A stretch of DNA of 6,649 nt from Ignavibacteriota bacterium (GCA_003135995.1 PNBM01000280.1:2003-8651), one strand, 5' to 3'; numbered from the stretch's first letter, positions 1-6,649 are shown. Notes: a model not told the origin generated them from the sequence alone. Numbers and translations: made by a program.

Positions 1-5
1 AACGC

Positions 6-47
6 ACATTCGGGGATGACAAGTTTTGGAACATTCGGGGATGACAA
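6..47. repeat. 17-bp perfect direct repeat, two copies 25 bp apart
   Basis: ACATTCGGGGATGACAA occurs at 6-22 and again at 31-47 with no mismatch; the spacer is 8 bp. The motif (reverse complement TTGTCATCCCCGAATGT) is GC-richer than the surroundings and looks like the edge of an intergenic dispersed repeat that may continue beyond the left edge. No coding potential was seen here. The second copy overlaps the A-run that forms the terminator's U-tail. Confidence 0.75.
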
Positions 48-86
48 AAAATTCCTCGTTCCCAAAGTCCTCTTTGGGAACGAAGA
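46..86 (-). terminator. Intrinsic terminator of the alpha-2-macroglobulin gene
   Basis: A near-perfect inverted repeat pairs 53-67 with 72-86 around a 4-nt loop (68-71). Fourteen of 15 pairs are Watson-Crick, and the remaining one (55/84) is C/A on the plus strand but a G-U wobble in the minus-strand transcript. On the minus strand the stem is followed by one A and six U (complement of 51-46). It lies 14 nt past the TAA stop at 101-103. There is no T-run on the plus-strand side, so it works in the direction of this gene only. Confidence 0.85.
53..86. repeat. REP-like palindrome (core GTTCCCAAAG / CTTTGGGAAC)
   Basis: The arms CGTTCCCAAAG and CTTTGGGAACG around TCCT resemble a widespread class of dispersed palindromes of the form GTTCCCA...TGGGAAC found in many bacterial genomes, often discussed with REP-associated tyrosine transposases. 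Only one copy is present in the window, so dispersal is inferred from resemblance and not shown. Confidence 0.45.
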
Positions 87-100
87 GTGAGGTGAAAAAA

Positions 101-3100
101 TTAATCTTCAATATGCAGCTTCATACTTCCCGAGCTTCCGCTGACGTCTGTGTAATACATCAACGAACCTCTTGCGGGATTTATGTTGTAATCGCCCGGA
201 ATTTGAGCGCGCATTATATATGAGAATTCATAAGCATCACCGTATAAATATGTAGCAAAGAACGTGACTTTATTATCACGGATATCTTTATCTGCATACC
301 ACCATCTCCAATAGTAGTATGAGTAACCCGAATAATCTGTCTCACCTTCAATTCTATATGCCCAGTCGTCTTTTGTGACTTCACAGCCTGCCGGCAGCGG
401 GTCTTCGAGCATAAAGAAATTCATATTATTTTCTTTTGCATAAACGCGAATCTTAACGAGAATCATATCACCTGATTTCACATCTCCGTCAAAGTGATTT
501 TTCCGATAAGTAATATTCTGTCCGTTATATGATTCGTATTTTTCAAGTTTGAAATATTCCTTTTCAACTCTGAAGCCGTCTTCCCGCGGAGAAATTTTAT
601 CCGCATCCCAATAGTAGCTTGTATTTCCAGAGAAGTAAACTTTTCCTGTACCTTCTTTATCGATTCGAATTTCGTTTCTTCCTTCTTTCAGTTTTGAGCC
701 TGAGATATTGATTAAAGAATCTTTAGAAAAAATATCATTTTTAGTCATTCGTTTTTCAAAATATTTTTCTCCGTTTACAAATATTTTAACATTATAATCA
801 GGTGTAAGCTCCTGAGAATTTTTCAGATAATCGACCATAGCATAAATAATCATAGCGGTCTCCTGCGTGTTTCTCCAGGCAAGTCCCTGCCTTTGCATCA
901 TAAGCCAGCGTATGATTTTATTTTTTAAATCGGAGCTTCCCTTTATATTTACAAATGCTTTCAATCCCATAGCAGTTGTCTGTACTTTGTCTTCCTGCCA
1001 CTGATAATGGAAAGATGTGCCTTCCCAGTAAGATGCACCTTCACCGGTTGATTTCGCACGAGTTTCAAGGTCGTCTACAACTTTGATTGCTATTTCTTTG
1101 TCACCCATTATATTATAAGTCATTGCAATTAAACTTCTCGCATAATCATTTATGTTTTCTTCGAGAAGTTTATCGAGTTCATTTTTATATTTTTCAATTT
1201 CTTTTTCGTCTGCGATTGCAAGAGAATAAAGTATATATGCTTTTGTTGTCGGGTCAAGCGACTGCTTTAAAGAATTTTTCATCGATGTAATGCCTTTTGA
1301 TACGACGTCACTTTTGATTTCATAACCTGTTGACTTAGCAATTGATAAACCGTAAATAACATAAGCAGTCATAAATGGATTCGTCGCATCGTTTGTCCAC
1401 CAGCCCCATCCGCCATCCGAATGCTGGAATCCATAGAGTCTTTTCAATCCCGCATCAACCATCTTTGGAAGATTTTTTTCAGTAGCTTCATTAATAGGTG
1501 CATTGAGTTCCTTGAATGCATTTGCTACAATGATAGTAGGCAAGAAACGGCTCATAGTTTGTTCAACACATCCGTAAGGGTAACCTGCGAGTTCATCGAG
1601 TGAACTTAATATCGTTGAAGCAAGTGAAGGTGAAACAGAAAATTTAAATCCCGCACTTCTGATATCTGTGCCTGCAGGTATATCAACGATTTTAATTTCC
1701 GAAACATTATTTTCTGAATAATCTGCAATGACGGGCTGAATGATTTCAAGTCCTTTTGGCTGTAAAGGAACTTTCATTTCAACTGCATCGGATTCTTCAT
1801 TAGTCAATGCTTCGCAATAAAGTTTAGCTTCTCCGAAAGGGTTGTCAACTTTTATTTTCCAGTCTATTCTTTGTTCGGAATTAGATGCTACGTTAATATA
1901 TTTTTCATTTTCTCCGACAAGAGATACATTCGTTGCTTTGAATTTTACTTTAACATTTTTTTCTGAGGATAAATAATTATGAATAATTGTTGAAATTGTG
2001 ATTTCGTCTTTATCCTGCAGGAATCTCGGAGTTTCCATTCTTACGAGCAAATCTTTTCTTGTAATTACAGTTTGCGTCATCTGCCCGACCTTTGTATCCG
2101 CAGTAATAACTCTTGACGTTACTCTCCATGAAGTTAGATTATCAGGATATTTTATGTTTACGATAGCATATCCATCCCCATCAGTTTTTGTATAAGGTGA
2201 CCAGAAAATTGCATCTTTAAATTCGCTTCTGACTTCTTCCGCTTCTTTAAACTCTTTGGATTTATAATCACCTTTTAAATCACTTTTCATTTTTCTCGGG
2301 CTCTCATCCTTCTTCATCATCGGAGCACCAAGTTTTTCCATTTGGCTTGATTCAGTAACAAGACCGGACCTTAAATCTCCCGTGACATTTTGTTCATTTT
2401 GCGTTAAAATATTTTTTTCTTTATCGGTATAAAGTTTGATGTTTTTAATTTCTCCCCTCGATAATGAAATTTTCATAAGGTCATCATAATCGAGGTTATT
2501 ATAATAAATACCGACTGAATAACTGCCTTCGGGAAGTTTGAATTCGAAAGTTCCGTCTTCGTTTGTAACTGCCGCTTTATAATCTTCATCGATTACTATT
2601 GTTGCATTATTAATCGGTACATCGCTTTTTGTTAATAGCGTTCCTTTAACTGTTGCAAGGTCACTTTCTTTTGTAGAGCGTATGTTAAATTTTTCATAAA
2701 TTGTCATCAATCTTGAGTAGCTGTAATTTGATGTATAGGTATCGAATGTTGTTGAAACGAAAGTCAGATTATTACCATAAAAAACTTTTCTGATGTCTTT
2801 CGCAGTTTCATCTTTTACTGAATAAATGCTTTCATCGATGATGCCGAGCGACACTTCCGCATTCCTGACAGGTCCGCCTGAATTATCCAGTACGCGAACT
2901 TTTAACAATCCTTCTTCGCGTGGCTTGTAAATTTGTTTCGAAGGTTCAATCTGTACTGTAAGAAATTTTTCTTCGGGAATAAGCATTACGGTTTTATTAG
3001 AAGTATAAAATTGTCCGTTGATTACATAGTTGACGCTTATTTTGAAATTCGATAAATAATTTTCTGTTATAGGAAATTCAAATCCATTAGTTGTTCCGGA

Positions 3101-5134
3101 AATTTTTTCCACTCTTGATGAGAGTATATTATCTGTTTCAGTTGTAACAAGTACATTTGCATCAGGAATTGTAGTGAAGATAATTGCTTTGCACACTTCA
3201 CCTTTTTTATAGCTGTCTTTATCGGTGATGATTTGAATTCCATCCGACTGGTTATAGCCCCACCAGTTTTCACCGTTCCAGACATAAAAATAAGTGCTCG
3301 CAGTTATTTCTTTTGCTTTTTCGTCAGTCGCCCTGACCTCAACGCTGTACGAACCTTCGCCTTCACTGTTTGAGATTTCAAAAGATACAATTCCTTTTCC
3401 GTCTGATTTTGTAGTGCCTCTTAGAGTTTTAACACGTTCACGATTTTCTTTATAATCGTAACGCGTCCATGTGGTTTTATAAATATCTACTGTGAAATCG
3501 GTTTTGACCGGTTTATCGGAAAAATCATTTGCCAATACTTCAAGGTTAGCTGTTTCTCCCGGTTTATATAGATATTTATCAGCTTTTGCGTTTAAATAAA
3601 AACCACCGCGTGTTACAAATACAGTAGTTAATCCGGAAATTTCCCTTCTCGATTTATCGACAACCTTTGCCTGTACAATATATTTATAATCTGTTTCATT
3701 GCTGTACCAGTAATAATACCAGCGGTCGTAATTATTTAATTTATTTTTGAATTCCTCTTTTATTTTATAATTAATTTCTAATTTGCCTTCACTATTTAAT
3801 TTTCCTTTTCCCGTGTAAATATATTCGGCGCCGTTAAATTTATTTTTATCGTCGAGGGCTGAATAATAATCTTCATACCACCATGCCCATTCTGAATATG
3901 CCCACCAGGGTTTGTAATAACTGACTTTGTAAATATTATATTCGACATCAGCATCAGCAACAGGGCTGCCGAAATAATATTTTGCTTCTATCGATGCAGA
4001 TAAATTATCGTCTCCGTAATATTGACCGCGGTCTGTACTTACAGTGACTTTGTATTCGGGTTTTTTATATTGCTCGACTGTAAAATTTATGCTCGAAGAA
4101 TTTTTTTCATTTACCTGAACTATGATTACGAATGTTCCGAGCGGCGCTTCCTTATCAATTTTATATGTACCGTCAAAGCTACCGATATCGTTTGTCTTTA
4201 ATATTTTTTTATATACTTCGGCATTCCTTGAATCTTTAATTGTAACTGTGATATCTTTGTTTGCATATGAATCATATCCTGTTGATATTTTTCTTTTTAT
4301 AGTACCCTTAAAAAGCACATCGGAATCTGTTCTGTACACAGGTTGATTTGTGAATACATAAGTGTTAAATCTGTCTGAAGAATATCCGAAATATAAATAC
4401 GGGTCTGAGATAATTATATCTTCTCCGTTTTTTCCGATTATAAGCGGTGTAGTATTTTCATCCGTTTTTAAAACTTCATCTTTTATTTCCTGGTTAAATA
4501 AACCATCATTAGAAGAAACGCCTTTTCCTATAAGCTTCGAGCCAAGATAAAAATTCAAATCCGCATTAGATACCGGAGCACCGGATTTTCTATCTATCGC
4601 AAACGCAAGCATGGAATTACTTCCCGCTTTTGAAATTACTCCTGCTGATGTTATAATGAATCCGCAATAAGCAACCTGGTTGCCGGCAGTAGCTTTGACA
4701 AGATAAGCACCTTTATCAGATATGTTAATGGGCACGTTTTCGTTTATATAATAATATCCGTAATCATTAATTGGTCTGAAATTTTTTGTAAACGAACCGA
4801 CCTCTTCCGTTAAATAAGTGAGGTTTGTACTATCCCTGCTAAGCACGTCAATGGCATATCTTGAAGTCTGATTGGAATAAAATCCCGCAATATCTTTAAT
4901 TTTAAAAATCTGGAAATTAAAATTAATTTTTTTATTCCTGTTTTTCTTCTCTCCGCCGTAATCATAGGAGGAGAGATAAACGGAGATTTTATCACCGGGA
5001 AAATAAAAATTATTCGACATAACATAGAAAGAAACACTCAAATCATCAGAAGATGTTTTGGAATATGTTTGTGGCGCAGTCGAAAATAATGTTGTCAGAA
5101 CAAAGGCTATAAAAAAGAAATATAATTTTCTCAC
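101..5134 (-). CDS. Secreted bacterial alpha-2-macroglobulin family protein with intact thioester (YfhM/YfaS-like)
   Basis: This 1677-residue protein belongs to the alpha-2-macroglobulin family, whose bacterial members trap proteases in the periplasm or at the cell surface. The start is GTG (5132-5134). An in-frame stop lies only six codons upstream, and this start gives a good Sec signal peptide (about residues 1-25, hydrophobic core FFFIAFVL). Macroglobulin beta-sandwich segments follow: YVFTNQPVYR near 258 (MG2-like), YKKPEYKVTV near 356, DKYLYKPGE near 516, DKDSYKKGE near 636, and a bait-region-type segment from about 722 ending in GIIDESIYSVKD. A carboxypeptidase-regulatory-like insert (829-904) and a charged linker (941-974) come next. 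The A2M domain starts at FWSP (977-980) and includes PDNLTSWRV. The thioester motif is Cys1189-Val-Glu-Gln1192, and the helical thioester domain contains DGGWGWW (1240-1246). The C-terminal domain resembles the YfaS type (YEFSYIMRAQIPG). There is no lipobox cysteine, so it is probably soluble or periplasmic, unlike E. coli YfhM. Length is close to the family norm and no frameshift is seen. Confidence 0.95.
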   Translation of the reverse strand: MRKLYFFFIAFVLTTLFSTAPQTYSKTSSDDLSVSFYVMSNNFYFPGDKISVYLSSYDYGGEKKNRNKKINFNFQIFKIKDIAGFYSNQTSRYAIDVLSRDSTNLTYLTEEVGSFTKNFRPINDYGYYYINENVPINISDKGAYLVKATAGNQVAYCGFIITSAGVISKAGSNSMLAFAIDRKSGAPVSNADLNFYLGSKLIGKGVSSNDGLFNQEIKDEVLKTDENTTPLIIGKNGEDIIISDPYLYFGYSSDRFNTYVFTNQPVYRTDSDVLFKGTIKRKISTGYDSYANKDITVTIKDSRNAEVYKKILKTNDIGSFDGTYKIDKEAPLGTFVIIVQVNEKNSSSINFTVEQYKKPEYKVTVSTDRGQYYGDDNLSASIEAKYYFGSPVADADVEYNIYKVSYYKPWWAYSEWAWWYEDYYSALDDKNKFNGAEYIYTGKGKLNSEGKLEINYKIKEEFKNKLNNYDRWYYYWYSNETDYKYIVQAKVVDKSRREISGLTTVFVTRGGFYLNAKADKYLYKPGETANLEVLANDFSDKPVKTDFTVDIYKTTWTRYDYKENRERVKTLRGTTKSDGKGIVSFEISNSEGEGSYSVEVRATDEKAKEITASTYFYVWNGENWWGYNQSDGIQIITDKDSYKKGEVCKAIIFTTIPDANVLVTTETDNILSSRVEKISGTTNGFEFPITENYLSNFKISVNYVINGQFYTSNKTVMLIPEEKFLTVQIEPSKQIYKPREEGLLKVRVLDNSGGPVRNAEVSLGIIDESIYSVKDETAKDIRKVFYGNNLTFVSTTFDTYTSNYSYSRLMTIYEKFNIRSTKESDLATVKGTLLTKSDVPINNATIVIDEDYKAAVTNEDGTFEFKLPEGSYSVGIYYNNLDYDDLMKISLSRGEIKNIKLYTDKEKNILTQNEQNVTGDLRSGLVTESSQMEKLGAPMMKKDESPRKMKSDLKGDYKSKEFKEAEEVRSEFKDAIFWSPYTKTDGDGYAIVNIKYPDNLTSWRVTSRVITADTKVGQMTQTVITRKDLLVRMETPRFLQDKDEITISTIIHNYLSSEKNVKVKFKATNVSLVGENEKYINVASNSEQRIDWKIKVDNPFGEAKLYCEALTNEESDAVEMKVPLQPKGLEIIQPVIADYSENNVSEIKIVDIPAGTDIRSAGFKFSVSPSLASTILSSLDELAGYPYGCVEQTMSRFLPTIIVANAFKELNAPINEATEKNLPKMVDAGLKRLYGFQHSDGGWGWWTNDATNPFMTAYVIYGLSIAKSTGYEIKSDVVSKGITSMKNSLKQSLDPTTKAYILYSLAIADEKEIEKYKNELDKLLEENINDYARSLIAMTYNIMGDKEIAIKVVDDLETRAKSTGEGASYWEGTSFHYQWQEDKVQTTAMGLKAFVNIKGSSDLKNKIIRWLMMQRQGLAWRNTQETAMIIYAMVDYLKNSQELTPDYNVKIFVNGEKYFEKRMTKNDIFSKDSLINISGSKLKEGRNEIRIDKEGTGKVYFSGNTSYYWDADKISPREDGFRVEKEYFKLEKYESYNGQNITYRKNHFDGDVKSGDMILVKIRVYAKENNMNFFMLEDPLPAGCEVTKDDWAYRIEGETDYSGYSYYYWRWWYADKDIRDNKVTFFATYLYGDAYEFSYIMRAQIPGDYNINPARGSLMYYTDVSGSSGSMKLHIED
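5060..5134 (-). other. Sec signal peptide of the alpha-2-macroglobulin
   Basis: The first residues are a short positive n-region (MRK), a hydrophobic core (LYFFFIAFVLTTLF) and a polar stretch, with possible signal peptidase I cleavage after TYS (residue 25). No cysteine follows the core, so lipoprotein processing is not predicted. The exact cleavage site is inferred. Confidence 0.7.
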
Positions 5135-5144
5135 TTTTTTAAAA

Positions 5145-5171
5145 TTTATAGTTTATAATTTTATTATTCAA
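5145..5171 (-). promoter_or_regulatory. Possible promoter of the macroglobulin gene
   Basis: On the minus strand TTGAAT (5171-5166) and TATAAA (5150-5145) are separated by 15 bp, with TATAAA ending 10 bp before the GTG start, which would give an almost leaderless transcript. The spacing is short for a sigma-70 promoter, and no convincing Bacteroidetes -33/-7 pair (TTTG / TAnnTTTG) was found in the intergenic region. This is weak evidence. Confidence 0.2.
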
Positions 5172-5209
5172 ATTCGATTCTTAGTTTTTATATTCATATT
5201 ATTCAAATT
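5162..5209. repeat. 13-bp direct repeat upstream of the macroglobulin gene
   Basis: TATTATTCAAATT is present at 5162-5174 and 5197-5209, a period of 35 bp, 28-75 bp upstream of the GTG start. The placement would suit a regulatory protein site or duplicated promoter elements, but the region is extremely AT-rich and chance is a real alternative. Confidence 0.4.
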
Positions 5210-5229
5210 TGTTCCTGAAAAAATAATCG

Positions 5230-5254
5230 AAAAAATAAAATGCAGTATTTTATT
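5230..5254 (-). terminator. Weak A/T-only hairpin after the YgbA-like gene
   Basis: AATAAAAT (5234-5241) pairs perfectly with ATTTTATT (5247-5254) around a 5-nt loop, and the minus strand continues with a short U-run (5235-5230, partly within the stem). It lies 65 nt past the stop of the YgbA-like gene and could end that operon, but an all-A/T stem is unstable and expected by chance in such DNA. Confidence 0.28.
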
Positions 5255-5319
5255 AGTCGTTATTGGTTTTAAAGTCTTACTTTGAAAGGTGTTTGCGGAC
5301 AATTCGGAATCCGGAAAAA

Positions 5320-5658
5320 TTATTTCCTGAACTTCTCATCAATCAAATGCATAACAGAAAGGTATGGATGTCTGAAAAAGATTTTCGGACCGGAGAATCT
5401 CATTACCTGTTTGATTTTTTCACGCATATCCTGTTTGTAACAATGCACTGTACAATTTGCGCAGACGGGTTTGTCTTCATGAAACGGACAATTAAGAAGT
5501 CTTTGAAAAGCATAGTCCTGAAGAGTTTGACATTCAGAGCAAATTCCATCAGTGTTGCTGTGATTCAGACTGCAATAAAGATGAATCATCTTCTCTATGG
5601 TTTTTCTCTCGCGTTTAATTCTTGATGTTTCTGTAAAAATATTTTTTTCTTTAATCAA
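5320..5658 (-). CDS. YgbA-like 'nitrous oxide-stimulated promoter' family protein
   Basis: This 112-residue protein matches, by recognition, the YgbA_NO family (Pfam 'Nitrous oxide-stimulated promoter'), of which E. coli YgbA, an NsrR-regulated protein of nitrosative stress, is a member. Family hallmarks are the basic N-terminal helix RIKRERKTIEKMIHLYC (13-29), CSEC (40-43), NCPF (56-59), CANCTVHCY (66-74), MREKIKQVMRFSGP and the C-terminal FRHPYLSVMHLID. Seven cysteines (29, 40, 43, 57, 66, 69, 73) suggest a metal or iron-sulfur site; this is inference. The protein has no signal peptide and is probably cytoplasmic. The start is TTG (5656-5658). The first in-frame ATG (residue 24) would cut into the conserved helix, so a start upstream of it is required. 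No Shine-Dalgarno is visible. The frame is continuous with that of the radical SAM gene, whose TAA stop lies 15 nt upstream, so the two are probably co-transcribed. The precise biochemical function is unknown. Confidence 0.88.
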   Translation of the reverse strand: MIKEKNIFTETSRIKRERKTIEKMIHLYCSLNHSNTDGICSECQTLQDYAFQRLLNCPFHEDKPVCANCTVHCYKQDMREKIKQVMRFSGPKIFFRHPYLSVMHLIDEKFRK

Positions 5659-5673
5659 AGATACTTTTACTTT

Positions 5674-6649
5674 TTAATGTTTCAAATTATTATAATGACA
5701 GTAAAGCAGTTTGCCGGTTAATTCATCATGCAAATGTAAACCGTTTCCTTCGCACCATTTATAAACTTTACATTTACTGCATTCACCTTTTTTAGTCCAG
5801 TCTCTTTTTCTCATGATTTCAAATTTATTATTCCATACATCAAGAAATTTATCTTTATATATATTTCCCTGTATAAAATCACCACGAAGGCTCGGACAGG
5901 CAGAAATAGAGCCATCCGCAAGTACAGACGCAACATTAATTCCTGCCCTGCAAAAATAAATTCCGTCTCTGACTTCGTTTTCATAATTACCAAGAAACCC
6001 TTCACAACTGAATTCCGCTTTTATTTTACCATCTTTGCGGGTACTTGAAATAAAATCCATCAAATAAACTAATTGTTTATTTTTTAATTCGAATTCTTTT
6101 ATATCTTTTGCTCTTCCTTTCGGAAAAATTGTGAACAGCCGCCAGCGTTTCACTTTTAATGTTAACAAAAGTTCTCTGATTTTTTCAAGTTCGGTAATAT
6201 TTTTTTGATTTACGCATGTAACAATATCAAAAGAAGAATTATTTTTATCGGCTATGTAAGAAATCGCATCAACTGCTTTTTTGAATGATTCATTATGATT
6301 ACGCAGCCAGTTGTGATTTTTTTCAAGACCATCGAGGCTTATCGTTAATGACTTCAATCCGGAATTAATGAGAGCATCGTATTTTAAATTCGACATTAAG
6401 AAGCCATTAGAAACCATTCCCCACGGGAAACCTCTTTCCTGCAATTCATCCCCGCATTTTTCCAGATCTTTTCTTAAAAGAGGTTCGCCTCCTGTAATTG
6501 CTATCAGTACAGTCTTCGGGTCAAACTGTGTTTTTACTTCATCTGCTACTTTTAAAAAATCCTCTAAAGGCATATCGGGCTGAGAATAATTTGAAATGCA
6601 ATCACTTCCGCAATGCAGGCAATTTAAATTACATCGGAGTGTGCATTCC
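5674..6649 (-). CDS. Radical SAM/SPASM domain protein, 5' end cut by the window edge
   Basis: The frame is open to the right edge and gives 324 visible residues (residue 1 is the Glu at 6646-6648). The protein is a radical SAM enzyme with a C-terminal SPASM domain, a class that modifies ribosomal peptides or acts as an anaerobic sulfatase-maturase-like enzyme. The 4Fe-4S motif CX3CX2C is at residues 6, 10 and 13 (TLRCNLNCLHC), upstream of the first in-window ATG (6571-6573), so that ATG is internal. GGEP (53-56) and the SAM-contacting SLDG (104-107) are present. The SPASM signature begins C233-X12-G246-X4-C251 (CRAGINVASVLADG...C), followed by C290-X2-C293-X5-C299 and a late C317. The usual CX3C partner after C299 is Gly303, so one canonical ligand is absent. 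Little more than the extreme N-terminus should be missing. The sequence recalls the Bacteroidetes TIGR04133 group (rSAM/lipoprotein system), but that is a recollection and not a search. The substrate is unknown. A YgbA-like gene follows after 15 nt. Confidence 0.93.
   Translation of the reverse strand, partial: ECTLRCNLNCLHCGSDCISNYSQPDMPLEDFLKVADEVKTQFDPKTVLIAITGGEPLLRKDLEKCGDELQERGFPWGMVSNGFLMSNLKYDALINSGLKSLTISLDGLEKNHNWLRNHNESFKKAVDAISYIADKNNSSFDIVTCVNQKNITELEKIRELLLTLKVKRWRLFTIFPKGRAKDIKEFELKNKQLVYLMDFISSTRKDGKIKAEFSCEGFLGNYENEVRDGIYFCRAGINVASVLADGSISACPSLRGDFIQGNIYKDKFLDVWNNKFEIMRKRDWTKKGECSKCKVYKWCEGNGLHLHDELTGKLLYCHYNNLKH

Noticed and set aside
1..47. Start of a CRISPR array
   Set aside because: Only two units with an 8-bp spacer; repeat and spacer sizes do not fit CRISPR.
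26..223. Plus-strand open frame spanning the left repeats and terminator
   Set aside because: It crosses the hairpin and the 3' end of the macroglobulin gene, and its product is low-quality, unrecognisable sequence.
3067..3285. Short minus-strand frame inside the macroglobulin gene
   Set aside because: An out-of-frame shadow of a well-supported long gene.
5302..5316. Small palindrome ATTCGGAATCCGGAA after the YgbA-like stop
   Set aside because: The stem is only a few pairs with a bulge and the sequence lacks a following U-run in the right place.
5263..5625. Plus-strand open frame of 120 codons
   Set aside because: It lies antisense to the YgbA-like gene, has no recognisable motif, and the minus-strand reading has clear family signatures.
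6571..6573. ATG as start of the radical SAM gene
   Set aside because: The frame is open upstream to the edge and encodes the essential CX3CX2C iron-sulfur motif, so this methionine is internal.

Overview
The window is AT-rich (roughly one third GC by eye). Every supportable gene lies on the minus strand. The organism looks like a member of the Bacteroidota/Ignavibacteriota/Chlorobiota (FCB) group. The grounds are low GC, no visible Shine-Dalgarno sequences, non-ATG starts, a large bacterial alpha-2-macroglobulin carrying a carboxypeptidase-regulatory-like insert, and a radical SAM/SPASM protein of a type I associate with Bacteroidetes. This assignment is inference, not proof.

In transcription order (right to left) there are three genes. 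First is a 5'-truncated radical SAM/SPASM gene (5674-6649), which runs off the right edge. Its iron-sulfur motif is readable upstream of the first in-window ATG, so that ATG is not the true start. Second, 15 nt downstream, is a small cysteine-rich protein of the YgbA/'nitrous oxide-stimulated promoter' family (5320-5658, TTG start), probably in the same operon. Third, after a 185-nt very AT-rich intergenic region, is a 1677-residue secreted alpha-2-macroglobulin (101-5134, GTG start) with an intact CxEQ thioester motif.

The macroglobulin gene is followed by a strong hairpin with a U-run (46-86), which should act as its intrinsic terminator. Its sequence also resembles dispersed palindromic repeats seen in many genomes. 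Immediately beyond it are two copies of a 17-bp direct repeat (6-22 and 31-47), so the left edge looks like repeat-dense intergenic DNA.

The macroglobulin probably traps proteases outside the cytoplasmic membrane and has no obvious link to the other two genes. The radical SAM and YgbA-like genes may work together: YgbA relatives are tied to nitrosative stress in enterobacteria, and the maturase could modify a peptide encoded beyond the right edge. No clearly new system is visible. The points most worth a second look are the radical SAM/YgbA pairing, the unusual bait-region architecture of the macroglobulin, and the repeat-derived terminator.
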